From an uncultured Corynebacterium sp. (GTDB lineage: Bacteria; Actinomycetota; Actinomycetes; Mycobacteriales; Mycobacteriaceae), in assembly GCF_946998835.1 (NCBI RefSeq), contig NZ_CAMQAZ010000002.1:86015-150014 (forward strand): a stretch of 64,000 nucleotides of DNA, in the 5' to 3' direction. The notes under the pieces were generated by a model. That model was not told where the DNA came from. It saw only the letters and a program-made list of their open reading frames with translations, and searched no databases. The position numbers and the translations under genes were made by a program. Positions 18,487 to 28,258 of this stretch are shown here, one piece after another; positions within the stretch are counted from its first letter, which is position 1; every line of letters starts with the position of its first letter.

Positions 18487-18526
18487 TTGGTTCGCGGGGG
18501 CTTGGTTCGCGGGGGCTTGGTTCGCG
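18487..18526. repeat. 15-bp tandem repeat after ramB
   Basis: Two full and one partial copy of TTGGTTCGCGGGGGC lie in tandem between ramB and lpd. Non-coding, short, possibly length-variable. Confidence 0.85.
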
Positions 18527-18560
18527 CAAAATGCCCCAAAAAAGGAAGACCCAAAAAGAA

Positions 18561-18636
18561 AGTGCCCAGGTTTATAGCACTTTTGTGCCGAATTTCTCGG
18601 TCAAACTGCTATAAACCTGGGCACTAACTCGTATCT
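18561..18636. repeat. Dispersed element, copy A, with 19-bp inverted repeat
   Basis: AGTGCCCAGGTTTATAGCA (18561-18579) is perfectly complementary to 18607-18625 across a 27-base loop, in the convergent gap between ramB and lpd. The core TTTATAGCACTTT...TGC(T/C)ATAA...CACTAACTCG also occurs at 46.65 kb and 55.25 kb. It could serve as a two-way transcription barrier here, though no T-tract follows. Confidence 0.75.
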
Positions 18637-18686
18637 GCCCGAGCCGAGACCAGCGAAGGCTGATCCCAAGCCAGAACCCAAACCTT

Positions 18687-20102
18687 TTACAGGTTGATCA
18701 TCTTGCCCATAACGCCCTCGGCAGCTTCCTTCATGGCCTCGGACATGGTCGGGTGGATGTGGACGGCGCGGCCGATTTCCTCAGTGGTCAGCTCGTACTT
18801 CTCAGCCAGGACCAGCTGCGGCATGAGCTCGGAAACGTTGGCGCCCACCATGTGGCCACCCAGCAGCTCGCCGTACTCGGCATCTGCAATGAGCTTCACG
18901 AATCCTGCCGGCTCCGCCAGGCCCTGCGCCTTACCGTTTGCAGAGAACGGGAAGGTAGAGACCTTAATCTCGCGGCCGTTCTCCTCTGCCCACTTCTTGG
19001 CCTGCGCCTCGGTCTTACCGAAGGAGCCCACCTGCGGGTTACAGAAGGTTGCGCGCGGCATCATGTTGTAGTCCGGGATGGTCTCGGTCTCGTGACCTGC
19101 CATGTGCTCAGCTGCGATAACGCCCTGCGCTTCAGCAACGTGTGCCAGCTGCAGCTTCATGGTGACGTCACCGATGGCGTAAATGTTGTCAACGTTGGTG
19201 CGCATGTACTCGTCGATAACAATCTCGCCGCGCTCGCCCAGCTCAACACCGGCCTTGTCCAGGCCAATGCCCTCAGTGCGCGGTGCGAAGCCGATGGAGA
19301 CCATAACGCGGTCGACGGTCAGAGTCTGCTCGTCGCCGCCGTCCTTGGCCTCGACCTTGACCTCAACCGAGTCACCATTGTCCACGATGGAGGTGGTCTT
19401 GTGACCGGTCATGAGCTTGACGCCCAGCTTCTTGTATTCCTTGGCAATAACCTTGGAGACGTCTGCGTCCTCGTTCGGCAGAACGTTGTCCATGAACTCG
19501 ACGATGGTGACGTCCACGCCGTAGTTGGCCAGGACGTATGCGAATTCCATACCGATGGCGCCAGCGCCGACGATGACCATGGAGTCCGGCAGCTCGTCGG
19601 AGAGAATCTGCTCTTCGTAGGAAACAATGTTGCCGCCGACCTCAACACCCGGCAGAGAACGGACGACAGAGCCGGTCGCAATAATCGCCTTGTCGAAGGT
19701 AATTTCCTTGCCCTCGTCATCACCCTCAGTGATGGCCATGGAGGTTGGGCCAGTGAATTCACCGAAACCGTTGATTTCGGTGATCTTGTTCTTCTTCATC
19801 AAGAAATGAACACCCTTGACGATGCCCGCGGACACCTTGCGCGAACGCGCGTGTGCGGCACCGAAGTCAAAGGAGACATCACCGGAGATACCGAAGGTCT
19901 TAGCCTCATGGTTGAAAATGTGCGCCACCTCGGCGTTCTTCAACAGAGACTTGGATGGAATACAGCCAACGTTGAGGCAGACACCGCCCCAGTATTGCTT
20001 CTCCACCACAGCGGTCTTCAGACCCAGCTGGGATGCACGGATTGCTGCGACGTATCCGCCAGGACCGCCGCCGAGTACTACAAGATCAAAATGTTCAGCC
20101 AC
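18687..20102 (-). CDS. lpd: Dihydrolipoamide dehydrogenase
   Basis: A 471-residue flavoprotein disulfide reductase (E3 of pyruvate and 2-oxoglutarate dehydrogenase). It shows the FAD motif GGGPGGYVAA, the redox pair CLNVGC (WGGVCLNVGCIPSKSLL), the NAD-binding GAGAIGMEFA, and the C-terminal HIHPTMSE catalytic His-Glu. The GTG at 20100-20102 (VAEHFDLVVLG) is the start matching family members; there is no clear Shine-Dalgarno, so a leaderless mRNA is likely. It is convergent with ramB. Confidence 0.96.
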   Translation of the reverse strand: MAEHFDLVVLGGGPGGYVAAIRASQLGLKTAVVEKQYWGGVCLNVGCIPSKSLLKNAEVAHIFNHEAKTFGISGDVSFDFGAAHARSRKVSAGIVKGVHFLMKKNKITEINGFGEFTGPTSMAITEGDDEGKEITFDKAIIATGSVVRSLPGVEVGGNIVSYEEQILSDELPDSMVIVGAGAIGMEFAYVLANYGVDVTIVEFMDNVLPNEDADVSKVIAKEYKKLGVKLMTGHKTTSIVDNGDSVEVKVEAKDGGDEQTLTVDRVMVSIGFAPRTEGIGLDKAGVELGERGEIVIDEYMRTNVDNIYAIGDVTMKLQLAHVAEAQGVIAAEHMAGHETETIPDYNMMPRATFCNPQVGSFGKTEAQAKKWAEENGREIKVSTFPFSANGKAQGLAEPAGFVKLIADAEYGELLGGHMVGANVSELMPQLVLAEKYELTTEEIGRAVHIHPTMSEAMKEAAEGVMGKMINL

Positions 20103-20190
20103 GTGCACAAGTCTACGCACGACTTAGCTTTACTTCACCTCGCAAGCCCACCCGGCAAACCCCACTTTTTACCTTCAGCGGTGGGCTACG

Positions 20191-22350
20191 GTGGTGGACA
20201 TGGGCAACGACACCGGCAACAACACGGGTAACGATTCCTCCTTCCTCTCCACCGACCTTGTCCCCGATTGGCTGGACGATATCGACGGTTCCCAGGCGCT
20301 GACGTGGGCGCGCGCGCAGTCGGAGGCCACCGTCGCAGGCGTCGATTCGCTTGCCGACGACACCCGCGACCGCACCAACCTGGAACAACGCATCCTGGCT
20401 GCGCTCAACACCGATGCCCGAATCGCGTATCCGGTGCGGCGCGGTGAGTACCTCTATAACTTCTGGCGGGATGCCGAGCATCCGCGGGGTCTGTGGCGGC
20501 GCACCTCCTTGCAGAGCTATCTAGCTGGCCAGGAAGATCCGCAGGCAACCGAATGGGAGGCGCTCATCGACCTCGATGCGCTGGCGGCAGCCGAGGGGGA
20601 AAACTGGGTCTGGAAGGGCACGGTGTGCCGTTATCCGGAGTATGACCGCGCGTTGATTATGCTCTCCCGCGGCGGCGCCGATGCCACCGTAGTGCGGGAG
20701 TTCGACCTCGTTACCTGCTCTTTTGTGGAGGAGGAGCCGTTCTACCTCCCGGAGGCGAAGTCCGATGTCTGTTGGGTGGGCCGCGATGAAATTCTCGTTG
20801 GCAGTGACTTTGGTCCGGGCTCGCTGACGGATTCGGGCTACCCGCGGCAGGTGCGTAGGTGGCGGCGCGGCACGCCGTCGTCAAGCGCGGACGTGATTTT
20901 CTCGGGCCACAGCGATGATGTGGCGGTGGGCGGTTGGTTCGATGCGACGGAAGGCTTTGAGCGGCTGTTTGTCGAGCGTGCGCATGATTTTTATAATTCG
21001 CAGCGGTTTGTGGCGGCGGAGCGTCCGGGCAAGTTGGCGGTGCAGCAGAACGGGGACTTTTCGCTGCAGATTCTGGAGGTGCCGCAGGACTGCCGGACGA
21101 GTGTCCATAGACAGTGGCTGGTGCTGATGCCGCGCACGGAGTTCAATGGCATTCCGGCTGGTGGCGTTGCCATTGTGGAGCTGGATAAGTGGCTGGCGGG
21201 CTCGCGTGAGGTGGAGGTGGTTTTCACCCCTGATGCGCACACGTCGTTCCAGCAGCTGGTGTGGACGAAGAACTTCCTGGTGTTGACGCTGTTGGAGGAT
21301 GTCGCGACGAAGTTGGTCGTGCTGCGGGAGGGCTCGTGGGAGCCGGTGGAAACCTTCAGCGAGTTACCGGCGCAGGCCACTGTGAGCGTGATTGATACGG
21401 CCTCGGAGCGCGATGATGAGATCTGGTTGGTGTCGACCGCGACGACACAACCGGCCACGCTCTGGTACGGGCAGGTCGGCGGCCAACTCACGGAAGTGCG
21501 GCGTGCTCCGGCGCTCTTCGACAGTGAGGGCATGGAGACGCGACAGCACTGGGCGACGTCGGCCGATGGCACGCGGATTCCGTATCGCATCACCGGCCAC
21601 TTCGGCTCGGGAGCTGACGCAGGTGCAGGCGCTGACGCAAGTGCCCCAACCCCAGCCCCCACCCTCGTGCATGCCTATGGCGGTTTCGAGGTTTCGCTGG
21701 TCCCGCAGTACTCAGCGATCCGTGGCCTGACCTGGCTCGAGCGCGGCGGCTACTTCGTGGAGGCCAACCTGCGCGGTGGCGGTGAATTTGGTCCGACCTG
21801 GCACTCCTCAGTGGTCAAGACTGAGCGGATGAGGGTCTATGAGGATCATCAGGCCGTGCTGCGCGATTTGGTCACGCGCGGCTACTGCACCCGGAAACAG
21901 TTGGGTGTGCGCGGCGGCTCCAACGGTGGGCTGTTGACCGCTGTGTGTCTGACTTCCTACCCGGAGTTGGTGGGCGCAGTGGTGTCCCAGGTGCCGCTGG
22001 CGGACATGATGCGCTACCACAGGCTGTCCGCGGGAGCCTCGTGGATGGCCGAGTATGGAAACCCGGATGACCCCACCGAACGGGCTGCGATTGCGCAGTA
22101 TTCGCCGGTCCAGCGCGTCGTCAAGCGAGAGCAGCGTGCCTACCCACCAGCGTTGATTACGACGTCTACCAGGGACGACCGCGTCCACCCAGCACATGCG
22201 CGGAGTCTGGCGTGGCTGCTGGCAGAAGCGGGTCAACCGGTGGATCATTACGAAAACACCGAGGGAGGGCACGCCGGTGCGGCGGATAATTCGCAGGTCG
22301 CGTTTGTCGAGGCGCTCATATCTACGTGGCTGTGGAACAAGCTCAAGTAA
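20191..22350 (+). CDS. Prolyl oligopeptidase family serine peptidase (S9)
   Basis: A 719-residue cytosolic-looking protein: N-terminal beta-propeller region (about 1-430) and C-terminal alpha/beta-hydrolase domain. The catalytic Ser is in GVRGGSNGGLL (near residue 574), Asp in TSTRDDRVHP, His in TEGGHAG. Such enzymes cleave short proline-containing peptides. Start is GTG at 20191 or ATG at 20200; neither has a good ribosome site. Residues about 470-485 form an Ala/Gly/Asp repeat (GADAGAGADASAP), a low-complexity linker not seen in typical members. Only 10 bases separate it from the M1 peptidase gene downstream. Confidence 0.9.
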   Translation: MVDMGNDTGNNTGNDSSFLSTDLVPDWLDDIDGSQALTWARAQSEATVAGVDSLADDTRDRTNLEQRILAALNTDARIAYPVRRGEYLYNFWRDAEHPRGLWRRTSLQSYLAGQEDPQATEWEALIDLDALAAAEGENWVWKGTVCRYPEYDRALIMLSRGGADATVVREFDLVTCSFVEEEPFYLPEAKSDVCWVGRDEILVGSDFGPGSLTDSGYPRQVRRWRRGTPSSSADVIFSGHSDDVAVGGWFDATEGFERLFVERAHDFYNSQRFVAAERPGKLAVQQNGDFSLQILEVPQDCRTSVHRQWLVLMPRTEFNGIPAGGVAIVELDKWLAGSREVEVVFTPDAHTSFQQLVWTKNFLVLTLLEDVATKLVVLREGSWEPVETFSELPAQATVSVIDTASERDDEIWLVSTATTQPATLWYGQVGGQLTEVRRAPALFDSEGMETRQHWATSADGTRIPYRITGHFGSGADAGAGADASAPTPAPTLVHAYGGFEVSLVPQYSAIRGLTWLERGGYFVEANLRGGGEFGPTWHSSVVKTERMRVYEDHQAVLRDLVTRGYCTRKQLGVRGGSNGGLLTAVCLTSYPELVGAVVSQVPLADMMRYHRLSAGASWMAEYGNPDDPTERAAIAQYSPVQRVVKREQRAYPPALITTSTRDDRVHPAHARSLAWLLAEAGQPVDHYENTEGGHAGAADNSQVAFVEALISTWLWNKLK

Positions 22351-22360
22351 GGTAACAGCC

Positions 22361-23821
22361 GTGAGTAGCGCTGATTTCACTAATCCATATACCGGTATTG
22401 CGTTCAACCTGGGTTTCCGGGTGAACAAGTACGAACTGGACCTCGATTATCGGGTCGGGCCGAATCGTCTGAAGGCGACGGCAACTCTGCACATCGAGAT
22501 CAATGCTTGGACTTCGCACCTCACGCTCGACTTTGCGGATGCGCTGGGGGTCGATTCGGTGGATGCAATCTACGATTCGCAGGCACACTCTATCGATGTG
22601 AAGCGCTGGCGTCACTCGGGCCGCAAATTGCGTGTCACCTTCGACCGCGAGCTGGCTCCCGACGAGACGCTGCGGCTGATTGTCACCTACTCGGGCACGC
22701 CACGTCCGGTGCGCTCGAAGTGGGGCGAGATTGGCTGGGAGGAGCTGGAAAACGGCGCACTCGTGGCATCGCAGCCGGTCGGCGCGGCATCGTGGTACCC
22801 CTGCGATGACGATCCTGAGGTCAAGGCGTTCTACGAGTTCACGATGGTCACCGACGCTCCCTACGAGGTCGTCGCACCAGGGCTTGCCGACGCTCCGGTG
22901 AACGTGGGCGGATCGCGCCGCCGCTGGCGGTTTGTCACCGAGGAGCCCATGGCCTCCTACCTGGCCACCATCAATGTCGGCCAGTTTAAGAAGGTCGAGC
23001 TGCCGTGCCAGACCTCGACCGTGGTGGCGTGGGTGCCCTCTGAACTTGTAGCCAATGCTCGCCATGACTTCCGCGATCAGGGGCGCATGCTCGATGAATT
23101 CGCCAAGCTCTTTGGCCCCTACCCCTTCCGCGCATACCAGGTGGTCATTTGTGAAGATGACCTGGAGATCCCCATTGAGGCACAGGGCCTGTCCATCTTC
23201 GGCGCCAACCACGCCGACGGCAAGGACACGTGGAACCGCCTGATTGCCCACGAGTTGTCTCACCAGTGGTTTGGCAACAGCGTTGGCATTTCGCAGTGGC
23301 GCGATATTTGGCTCAACGAGGGTTTTGCCTGCTACTCCGAGTGGGTGTGGTCCGAGGTCAGCGGCGGTGCCAGTGCGGATGTGCACGCCCGCAAGCACTA
23401 CCTGGATTTGCTTGAAGAAGATCAGGACATCGTTATCGCCAACCCGGGGCCAAAGCTGATGTTCGACGACCGCCTGTACAAGCGCGGCGCGCTGACTGTG
23501 CATGCTCTGCGTCTGCTGCTCGGCGACGAGGTGTTCTTCGACTTGGTTTGTAAGTGGACCACTACTAACCGCCACAGTGTGGTCGATGCGGTGGACTTCC
23601 GGGCACTGGCCAATCGCGTGTGCCGTGAGCGTGGCATCACCACCTCGCACCTGGATGTCATCTTTGACTCCTGGCTGTCACGCAGCCCTTTGCCGGACTT
23701 CCCAACTGACCCGACGCGCTCCCCTGCTGACCAGGGCATCGACGATGACGGTACCCCAATCGTGGACGAGGAGCTGGCTGCTCAGTTCGACAAGCTCGGC
23801 TACTCGAAGGCCAAGGACTAG
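22361..23821 (+). CDS. M1 family zinc aminopeptidase
   Basis: A 486-residue metallopeptidase of the M1 family. It has the zinc motif HELSHQWFGN with the distal Glu in NEGFACYSEW, and the substrate-binding stretch upstream (QGLSIFGAN replaces the common GAMEN, an alteration seen in several actinobacterial M1 proteins). It lacks the large C-terminal helical domain of PepN, fitting the short cold-active/ERAP-catalytic-core type. Start GTG at 22361 lies 10 bases after the S9 peptidase, so the two peptidases are probably co-transcribed. Confidence 0.92.
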   Translation: MSSADFTNPYTGIAFNLGFRVNKYELDLDYRVGPNRLKATATLHIEINAWTSHLTLDFADALGVDSVDAIYDSQAHSIDVKRWRHSGRKLRVTFDRELAPDETLRLIVTYSGTPRPVRSKWGEIGWEELENGALVASQPVGAASWYPCDDDPEVKAFYEFTMVTDAPYEVVAPGLADAPVNVGGSRRRWRFVTEEPMASYLATINVGQFKKVELPCQTSTVVAWVPSELVANARHDFRDQGRMLDEFAKLFGPYPFRAYQVVICEDDLEIPIEAQGLSIFGANHADGKDTWNRLIAHELSHQWFGNSVGISQWRDIWLNEGFACYSEWVWSEVSGGASADVHARKHYLDLLEEDQDIVIANPGPKLMFDDRLYKRGALTVHALRLLLGDEVFFDLVCKWTTTNRHSVVDAVDFRALANRVCRERGITTSHLDVIFDSWLSRSPLPDFPTDPTRSPADQGIDDDGTPIVDEELAAQFDKLGYSKAKD

Positions 23822-23839
23822 AGAACTAGAGGCACGTCA

Positions 23840-25195
23840 ATGTCCGGTTTCAAATGGCTGTCGCTGGCCACGATTGTCGCCGCGATAGGCAGCTTTGCGG
23901 TGCTGATTATCTCGGCCCGCGCGCTCCCCAATGCCGTCAACCTGCAGTTCGTGGCGTACTGGGGGCTTTTCTTCGCACTCACCGGTGTCCTCGGCGGGCT
24001 GATGCAGGAGACCACTCGCGCAATCGGTGCCGCAGATGCAGAGAATCGGACGCGGGAGCACAGCAGTGAGCAGGAGCAGACAGCTGCCAAAAACGCTCGG
24101 ACTCTCGGAGCCCGCCCCATCACAGTTTCACTGGGCATGGCCGTGATTACCTTCATCACCATGGCTGCGACGGGCCCGCTGTGGGCGCCGCTGGTCGTGC
24201 AGGATGACACCGGGCTGGCAGTTCTTCTCATGGCTTTTGGTCTGGCTCTGTACTCGATGCAGGCCACCACATCGGGTCTACTCAGCGGTCGCCAACTGTG
24301 GGGTCCCTACGCCGCGCTAATCATGATTGACATTCTTGTGCGCGTGGCACTGGCGCTTGTGGCCTGGTACTTCGGCTGGGGACTTCTGGCCTGGCTGATT
24401 ATTACCGTTTTCGGCACGGTCAGTTGGCTGATTCTCGCAATATTTTCGCCGGCAACTCGCTCGGTCATGTTCGCGCGTGCCGACGTCCCGGTGCGCCGCT
24501 TCGTCGCTCTCATGGTCACGGCCATGGGCGCATCCGGCGCATCCGCGGTGCTGGTCACGGGCTTTCCGACAATCGTCAAGATTGCCGGCGAAGCCGTGAC
24601 CACCGGCTCCGGGATAGCTGAATCGCTCACTCCACCACATGCCAACAACTTCACCGCAGCGGTGACCATCGCGGGTATCGCCTACGCTGTGACGCTAACC
24701 CGTGCCCCGCTGCTCATGCCGCTGGAGAAGTTCCAAAACGCCATCATTGTGAGTTTTGTCCGGCACCGCTCCGAAGGCGTGCTGGCAGCGCTGGCCAAAC
24801 CATTGGCAGCGCTGGCGGCTTTCGGCACTGTCGGGGCTGGCCTGGCATGGCTCATCGGCCCGTGGATTATGACTCTCATTCTGGATGAGAGCTACCGTGT
24901 CTCTGGCCCGGTGCTCGCAGCGCTGACGCTCGGTGCGACTTTGACCGCCATGTTGATGATCACCGGCTCGGTCACCCTGGCTGTGGAAAAACACAACATG
25001 TACCTGGCCGGTTGGCTGGCTGCGACCACAACCGCTGTTTTCATTTTGTTCCTCCCCGGCCACTTGTCGGTGCGCACGGTCGCGGCTATCGCCGTAGGCT
25101 CTGCGGTAGGTGTTGTCATTCACCTGCTTGCGCTGCGCACGCTCCCGCCGCGTGCTGCCAAGGAGGCGGTATCGGAGGCATTTGCGGTGGAATAG
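23840..25195 (+). CDS. Polysaccharide flippase-like multi-spanning protein
   Basis: A 451-residue membrane protein with about twelve hydrophobic helices, resembling MATE/Wzx-type lipid-linked sugar exporters (MOP superfamily). A charged loop near residues 73-95 (ENRTREHSSEQEQTAAKN) separates the first two bundles. An AGAGG site precedes the ATG. It opens a run of sugar-handling genes (two GT2 glycosyltransferases and DUF2304), so export of an envelope polysaccharide intermediate is likely; substrate unknown. Confidence 0.75.
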   Translation: MSGFKWLSLATIVAAIGSFAVLIISARALPNAVNLQFVAYWGLFFALTGVLGGLMQETTRAIGAADAENRTREHSSEQEQTAAKNARTLGARPITVSLGMAVITFITMAATGPLWAPLVVQDDTGLAVLLMAFGLALYSMQATTSGLLSGRQLWGPYAALIMIDILVRVALALVAWYFGWGLLAWLIITVFGTVSWLILAIFSPATRSVMFARADVPVRRFVALMVTAMGASGASAVLVTGFPTIVKIAGEAVTTGSGIAESLTPPHANNFTAAVTIAGIAYAVTLTRAPLLMPLEKFQNAIIVSFVRHRSEGVLAALAKPLAALAAFGTVGAGLAWLIGPWIMTLILDESYRVSGPVLAALTLGATLTAMLMITGSVTLAVEKHNMYLAGWLAATTTAVFILFLPGHLSVRTVAAIAVGSAVGVVIHLLALRTLPPRAAKEAVSEAFAVE

Positions 25196-25298
25196 TTCCT
25201 CCCCCGCGCTCCGTTATCGTCACCTCGCTATCGTCCTTATTTCCTAGCGTCCCCTTTGTTCCCTACCGTCCCTGTAACTCCCGAGACTCGAGACTCAC

Positions 25299-26120
25299 AT
25301 GTCCACCATTACTAATCTCACGGTTCTTATGTCCGTCTATCACCGTGCTGTCCCCGACCAGCTCGATGCTGCACTGCAGTCGCTGTGGAATCAGACACGA
25401 CCGGCGGCGCACGTTATTTTGGTCATCGATGGCCCAATTGGGCAGGACCTCGACCGAGTCGTCGTCAAGCATGAACAGGAGCACCCGGAATTGACGGTGC
25501 TGCGGTGTGCGGAAAATGGCGGCTTGGGAGTGGCTTTACAAGCAGGGCTTCAACTGGTGAAAACACCGTGGTTGGCGCGGCTGGATGCGGATGATATTGC
25601 GCGTGCGGATCGCTTTGAAAAGCAGTGGACCGCGCTAACCGCTGATTTGGAGTTGGATGTGCTGGGCAGTGCGATGGCGGAGTTCGAAGGCACGCCGGAC
25701 AACGTAGTGCGCGTGCGGACTCTACCGAAGACACACGCCGAAATTGCACGCTATATCAAAATCAATTCGCCTGTGAACCACCCATCCGTGATACTGCGGA
25801 CGGCGAAGGTGCGGGAGGTCGGTGGATACCGCGATATCCGTCTGATGGAGGACTACGACCTCTGGGCGCGCCTTATGGCTGCGGGCGCGAAGTTTGAAAA
25901 CCTGCCCGAGCCGCTGGTGTACTTCCGTGCTGACGACATGTTCGAGCGGCGTACCTCGCGCGGCATCATCGACAGCGAACGTAAGCTCCAAGATACGCTC
26001 GTGGAAGAAGGACTGATCTCTCGGCCGCGGGCAGCGTTTAACTTGGCAGCACGGACACTTTTCCGGCTTTTGCCAACCAAGCTCATGTCCCGCGCATATC
26101 GACGATTGTTTGTGCGGTAG
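25299..26120 (+). CDS. Glycosyltransferase family 2
   Basis: A 273-residue GT-A fold enzyme with an N-terminal LTVLMSVYHR strand, the DxD-type metal/nucleotide motif in WLARLDADDIA, and the acceptor-side MEDYDLWARL motif near residue 190. No membrane segment. Such enzymes move sugars onto lipid or polysaccharide acceptors at the inner membrane face. It sits between the flippase and a second GT2. Confidence 0.9.
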   Translation: MSTITNLTVLMSVYHRAVPDQLDAALQSLWNQTRPAAHVILVIDGPIGQDLDRVVVKHEQEHPELTVLRCAENGGLGVALQAGLQLVKTPWLARLDADDIARADRFEKQWTALTADLELDVLGSAMAEFEGTPDNVVRVRTLPKTHAEIARYIKINSPVNHPSVILRTAKVREVGGYRDIRLMEDYDLWARLMAAGAKFENLPEPLVYFRADDMFERRTSRGIIDSERKLQDTLVEEGLISRPRAAFNLAARTLFRLLPTKLMSRAYRRLFVR

Positions 26121-26131
26121 GCTTCGGAGCG

Positions 26132-26836
26132 ATGACTGACAACATGGATTTTTCGGACACCTGGCTGATTGTGCCGTGCTACAACGAGGGCCAGGTCATT
26201 CGTGAGGTCCTCGAGCACGCTCGCGAAACCTTCCCCAACATTGTCGCGGTCAACGACGGCTCTTCGGATAACTCCAGCCTGGAAATCCACTTGGCCGGAG
26301 CACACTTGGTCAACCACCCCGTCAACTTGGGCCAAGGCGCCGCTATCCAGACCGGCGTGGAGTACGCCCGCGCGCAGGCTGGCTCGAAGTACTTTGTCAC
26401 CTTCGATGCCGATGGGCAGCACCAGGTCAAGGATGTTGTCGCGATGGTGCAGCGGCTGCGCACCGAGCCGATTGACATCATTGTGGGTACCCGTTTTGGC
26501 CGCCCTCGCGTAGAGGATGACCAGGTGCCGCTAATCAAGCGAATTGTTCTAAAGACCGTGGTCATGCTGTCACCACGTACACGCCGACTCGGGCTTACCG
26601 ACGCCCACAACGGCCTGCGCGCCTTCAACCGCACAGTGGCAGAGCAACTGAACCTGCGCATGAACGGCATGAGCCATGCCTCCGAGTTTGTCGAGCTCAT
26701 GGACGATAAAAAATGGCGCGTCGCTGAACAGCCGGTCGATATTCTCTACACGGAATACTCAATGTCCAAGGGACAATCCTTGTTCAACGGTGTCAATATC
26801 CTTGCCGACTCCCTGATTTCGAAGAGGCTGCCATGA
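26132..26836 (+). CDS. Glycosyltransferase family 2 (dolichol-phosphate-mannose synthase-like)
   Basis: A 234-residue GT2 protein without membrane anchor: LIVPCYNEG strand, VNDGSSDNS, and TFDADGQHQ as DxD motif, then TDAHNGLRAFNR as in polyprenyl-phosphate sugar transferases. A GGAG site lies just before the ATG. The stop overlaps the start of the DUF2304 gene by 4 bases (ATGA), the usual pairing for this subgroup. Confidence 0.9.
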   Translation: MTDNMDFSDTWLIVPCYNEGQVIREVLEHARETFPNIVAVNDGSSDNSSLEIHLAGAHLVNHPVNLGQGAAIQTGVEYARAQAGSKYFVTFDADGQHQVKDVVAMVQRLRTEPIDIIVGTRFGRPRVEDDQVPLIKRIVLKTVVMLSPRTRRLGLTDAHNGLRAFNRTVAEQLNLRMNGMSHASEFVELMDDKKWRVAEQPVDILYTEYSMSKGQSLFNGVNILADSLISKRLP

Positions 26837-27231
26837 CCGCATCCATCGTTCAAATTATTCTGCTGCTGGCGATGGTGGGCCTGGTGGGTTACTTCCTCGC
26901 AAACCGTCGTAAAGCGCGCGCCAAGGCGGGCGTGAAGCTGGGATTCGTCGTCTTCGTCATCGCATGCCTGTGGGCAATCGTGCGTCCCGACGATCTGACG
27001 GTGGTGGCCAACTGGATCGGTGTGAACCGCGGCACCGACTTGCTGCTCTACGCGCTGGTATTGGCGTTCGTGTTTACCACCGTGTCGTCCTACATCCGCT
27101 TCCGCGAACTGGAGCTGCGCTACGCGCGACTCGCGCGTGCGGTGGCGCTGAAGACCGCAGTGCGTCCAGAGGAAGAAATTGTAATTCCGGGCAGCCGGAA
27201 AAACAGCGGGAAGAACAACGGGGCCAACTAA
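26833..27231 (+). CDS. DUF2304 membrane protein
   Basis: A 132-residue protein with three hydrophobic helices (about 4-20, 33-50, 62-85) followed by a basic, Glu-rich tail. This is DUF2304, found next to polyprenyl-phosphate glycosyltransferases and probably anchoring them at the membrane. ATGA overlap with the preceding GT2 supports a functional pair. Confidence 0.85.
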   Translation: MTASIVQIILLLAMVGLVGYFLANRRKARAKAGVKLGFVVFVIACLWAIVRPDDLTVVANWIGVNRGTDLLLYALVLAFVFTTVSSYIRFRELELRYARLARAVALKTAVRPEEEIVIPGSRKNSGKNNGAN

Positions 27232-27280
27232 GCGGAACGCTATGCGCATGTGAGTTTGGAACTGTGGTTCCATAGAAGCC

Positions 27281-28252
27281 ATGAGCGAAGAAAAGAAGGA
27301 CAACACCGCCGCTGACAACAGTGGCGATCCGCAGCAGCCCTCCGCAGCCGAAGCACAGCAAGATTCACAGCAGATGCCGACTGAACAGGACTTGGAGACG
27401 TGGTCTACCGGTAGCGATGTGAAGACCAAGTCGTGGTATTCGATTCCAAATGCAGCGTGGGCGTTGGCCGTCGTCGCGCTGATTGTGGTTGGTGCAGCGG
27501 GCTTCTTCGCTGGTTCACGCTCGGCTAGCTTCAACGGTGTAAATACGGTCAACATGGCAGGCGTTGCGCCAGGTAAAGGCGAGATAGCACCTGTGCCAGG
27601 ACCGGACGGCTCTTTTGACGCCAGTATCTACGGCCCAAAGGCCGGAGCACAGCTGAAGTCCCCGGAGGATATGGACAATGTCCACCGCCGCAATGAAAAT
27701 GATCCCTTTGCGCTCGGTGCGGTTGATGCTCCGGTCGTAATCTCGATCTACTCGGACTACGAATGCCCGTTCTGCGCGAAGTTCGCGAACGAGACCGAAC
27801 CGACGCTTGTGGAAAAGTACGTCAACGAGGGCCTGGTCCGCCTGGAGTGGAACGATATGGCCATCAATGGCGATGAGGCTATCAAGGACGCGGAGGCTGG
27901 ACGTGCCGCAGCAGCTCAAGGCAAGTTCTGGGAGTTCTCACGCGCGCTGTTTAAGAAGGCCGGGGAAAAGGGGCAAGGCCACCCGGAGTTCACTAAAGAC
28001 GAACTAATCGCCGCTGCTCGTGAGGCCGGTGTGTCGGATATGAAGCGCTTTGAAAAGGAACTCGAGGAAGGCAAGTGGACCAAGGCGGTCGAAGATGCCA
28101 CCCAGTTCGGTTCCATGCTGGGCATTTCCGGCACTCCGGGCTTCCTCGTTGGCACTCAGTTCGTCTCGGGCGCACAGCCTCTCGACGTGTTCGAGGACAA
28201 CATCGAGCTGGCTCTCATCCACGCCAAGCGCATGGAAGAAGCCGGCAAGTAA
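27281..28252 (+). CDS. Membrane-anchored DsbA-like thiol-disulfide protein
   Basis: A 323-residue protein: acidic, low-complexity cytosolic N-terminus (1-50), one TM helix (about 58-80), then an extracytoplasmic thioredoxin-like domain of the DsbA/Thioredoxin_4 type with the active site CPFC near residue 165 and the cis-Pro loop ISGTPGFLVG near 285. It probably oxidises or isomerises disulfides in exported proteins. Convergent with the epimerase gene 6 bases away. Confidence 0.9.
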   Translation: MSEEKKDNTAADNSGDPQQPSAAEAQQDSQQMPTEQDLETWSTGSDVKTKSWYSIPNAAWALAVVALIVVGAAGFFAGSRSASFNGVNTVNMAGVAPGKGEIAPVPGPDGSFDASIYGPKAGAQLKSPEDMDNVHRRNENDPFALGAVDAPVVISIYSDYECPFCAKFANETEPTLVEKYVNEGLVRLEWNDMAINGDEAIKDAEAGRAAAAQGKFWEFSRALFKKAGEKGQGHPEFTKDELIAAAREAGVSDMKRFEKELEEGKWTKAVEDATQFGSMLGISGTPGFLVGTQFVSGAQPLDVFEDNIELALIHAKRMEEAGK

Positions 28253-28258
28253 GCTGCG

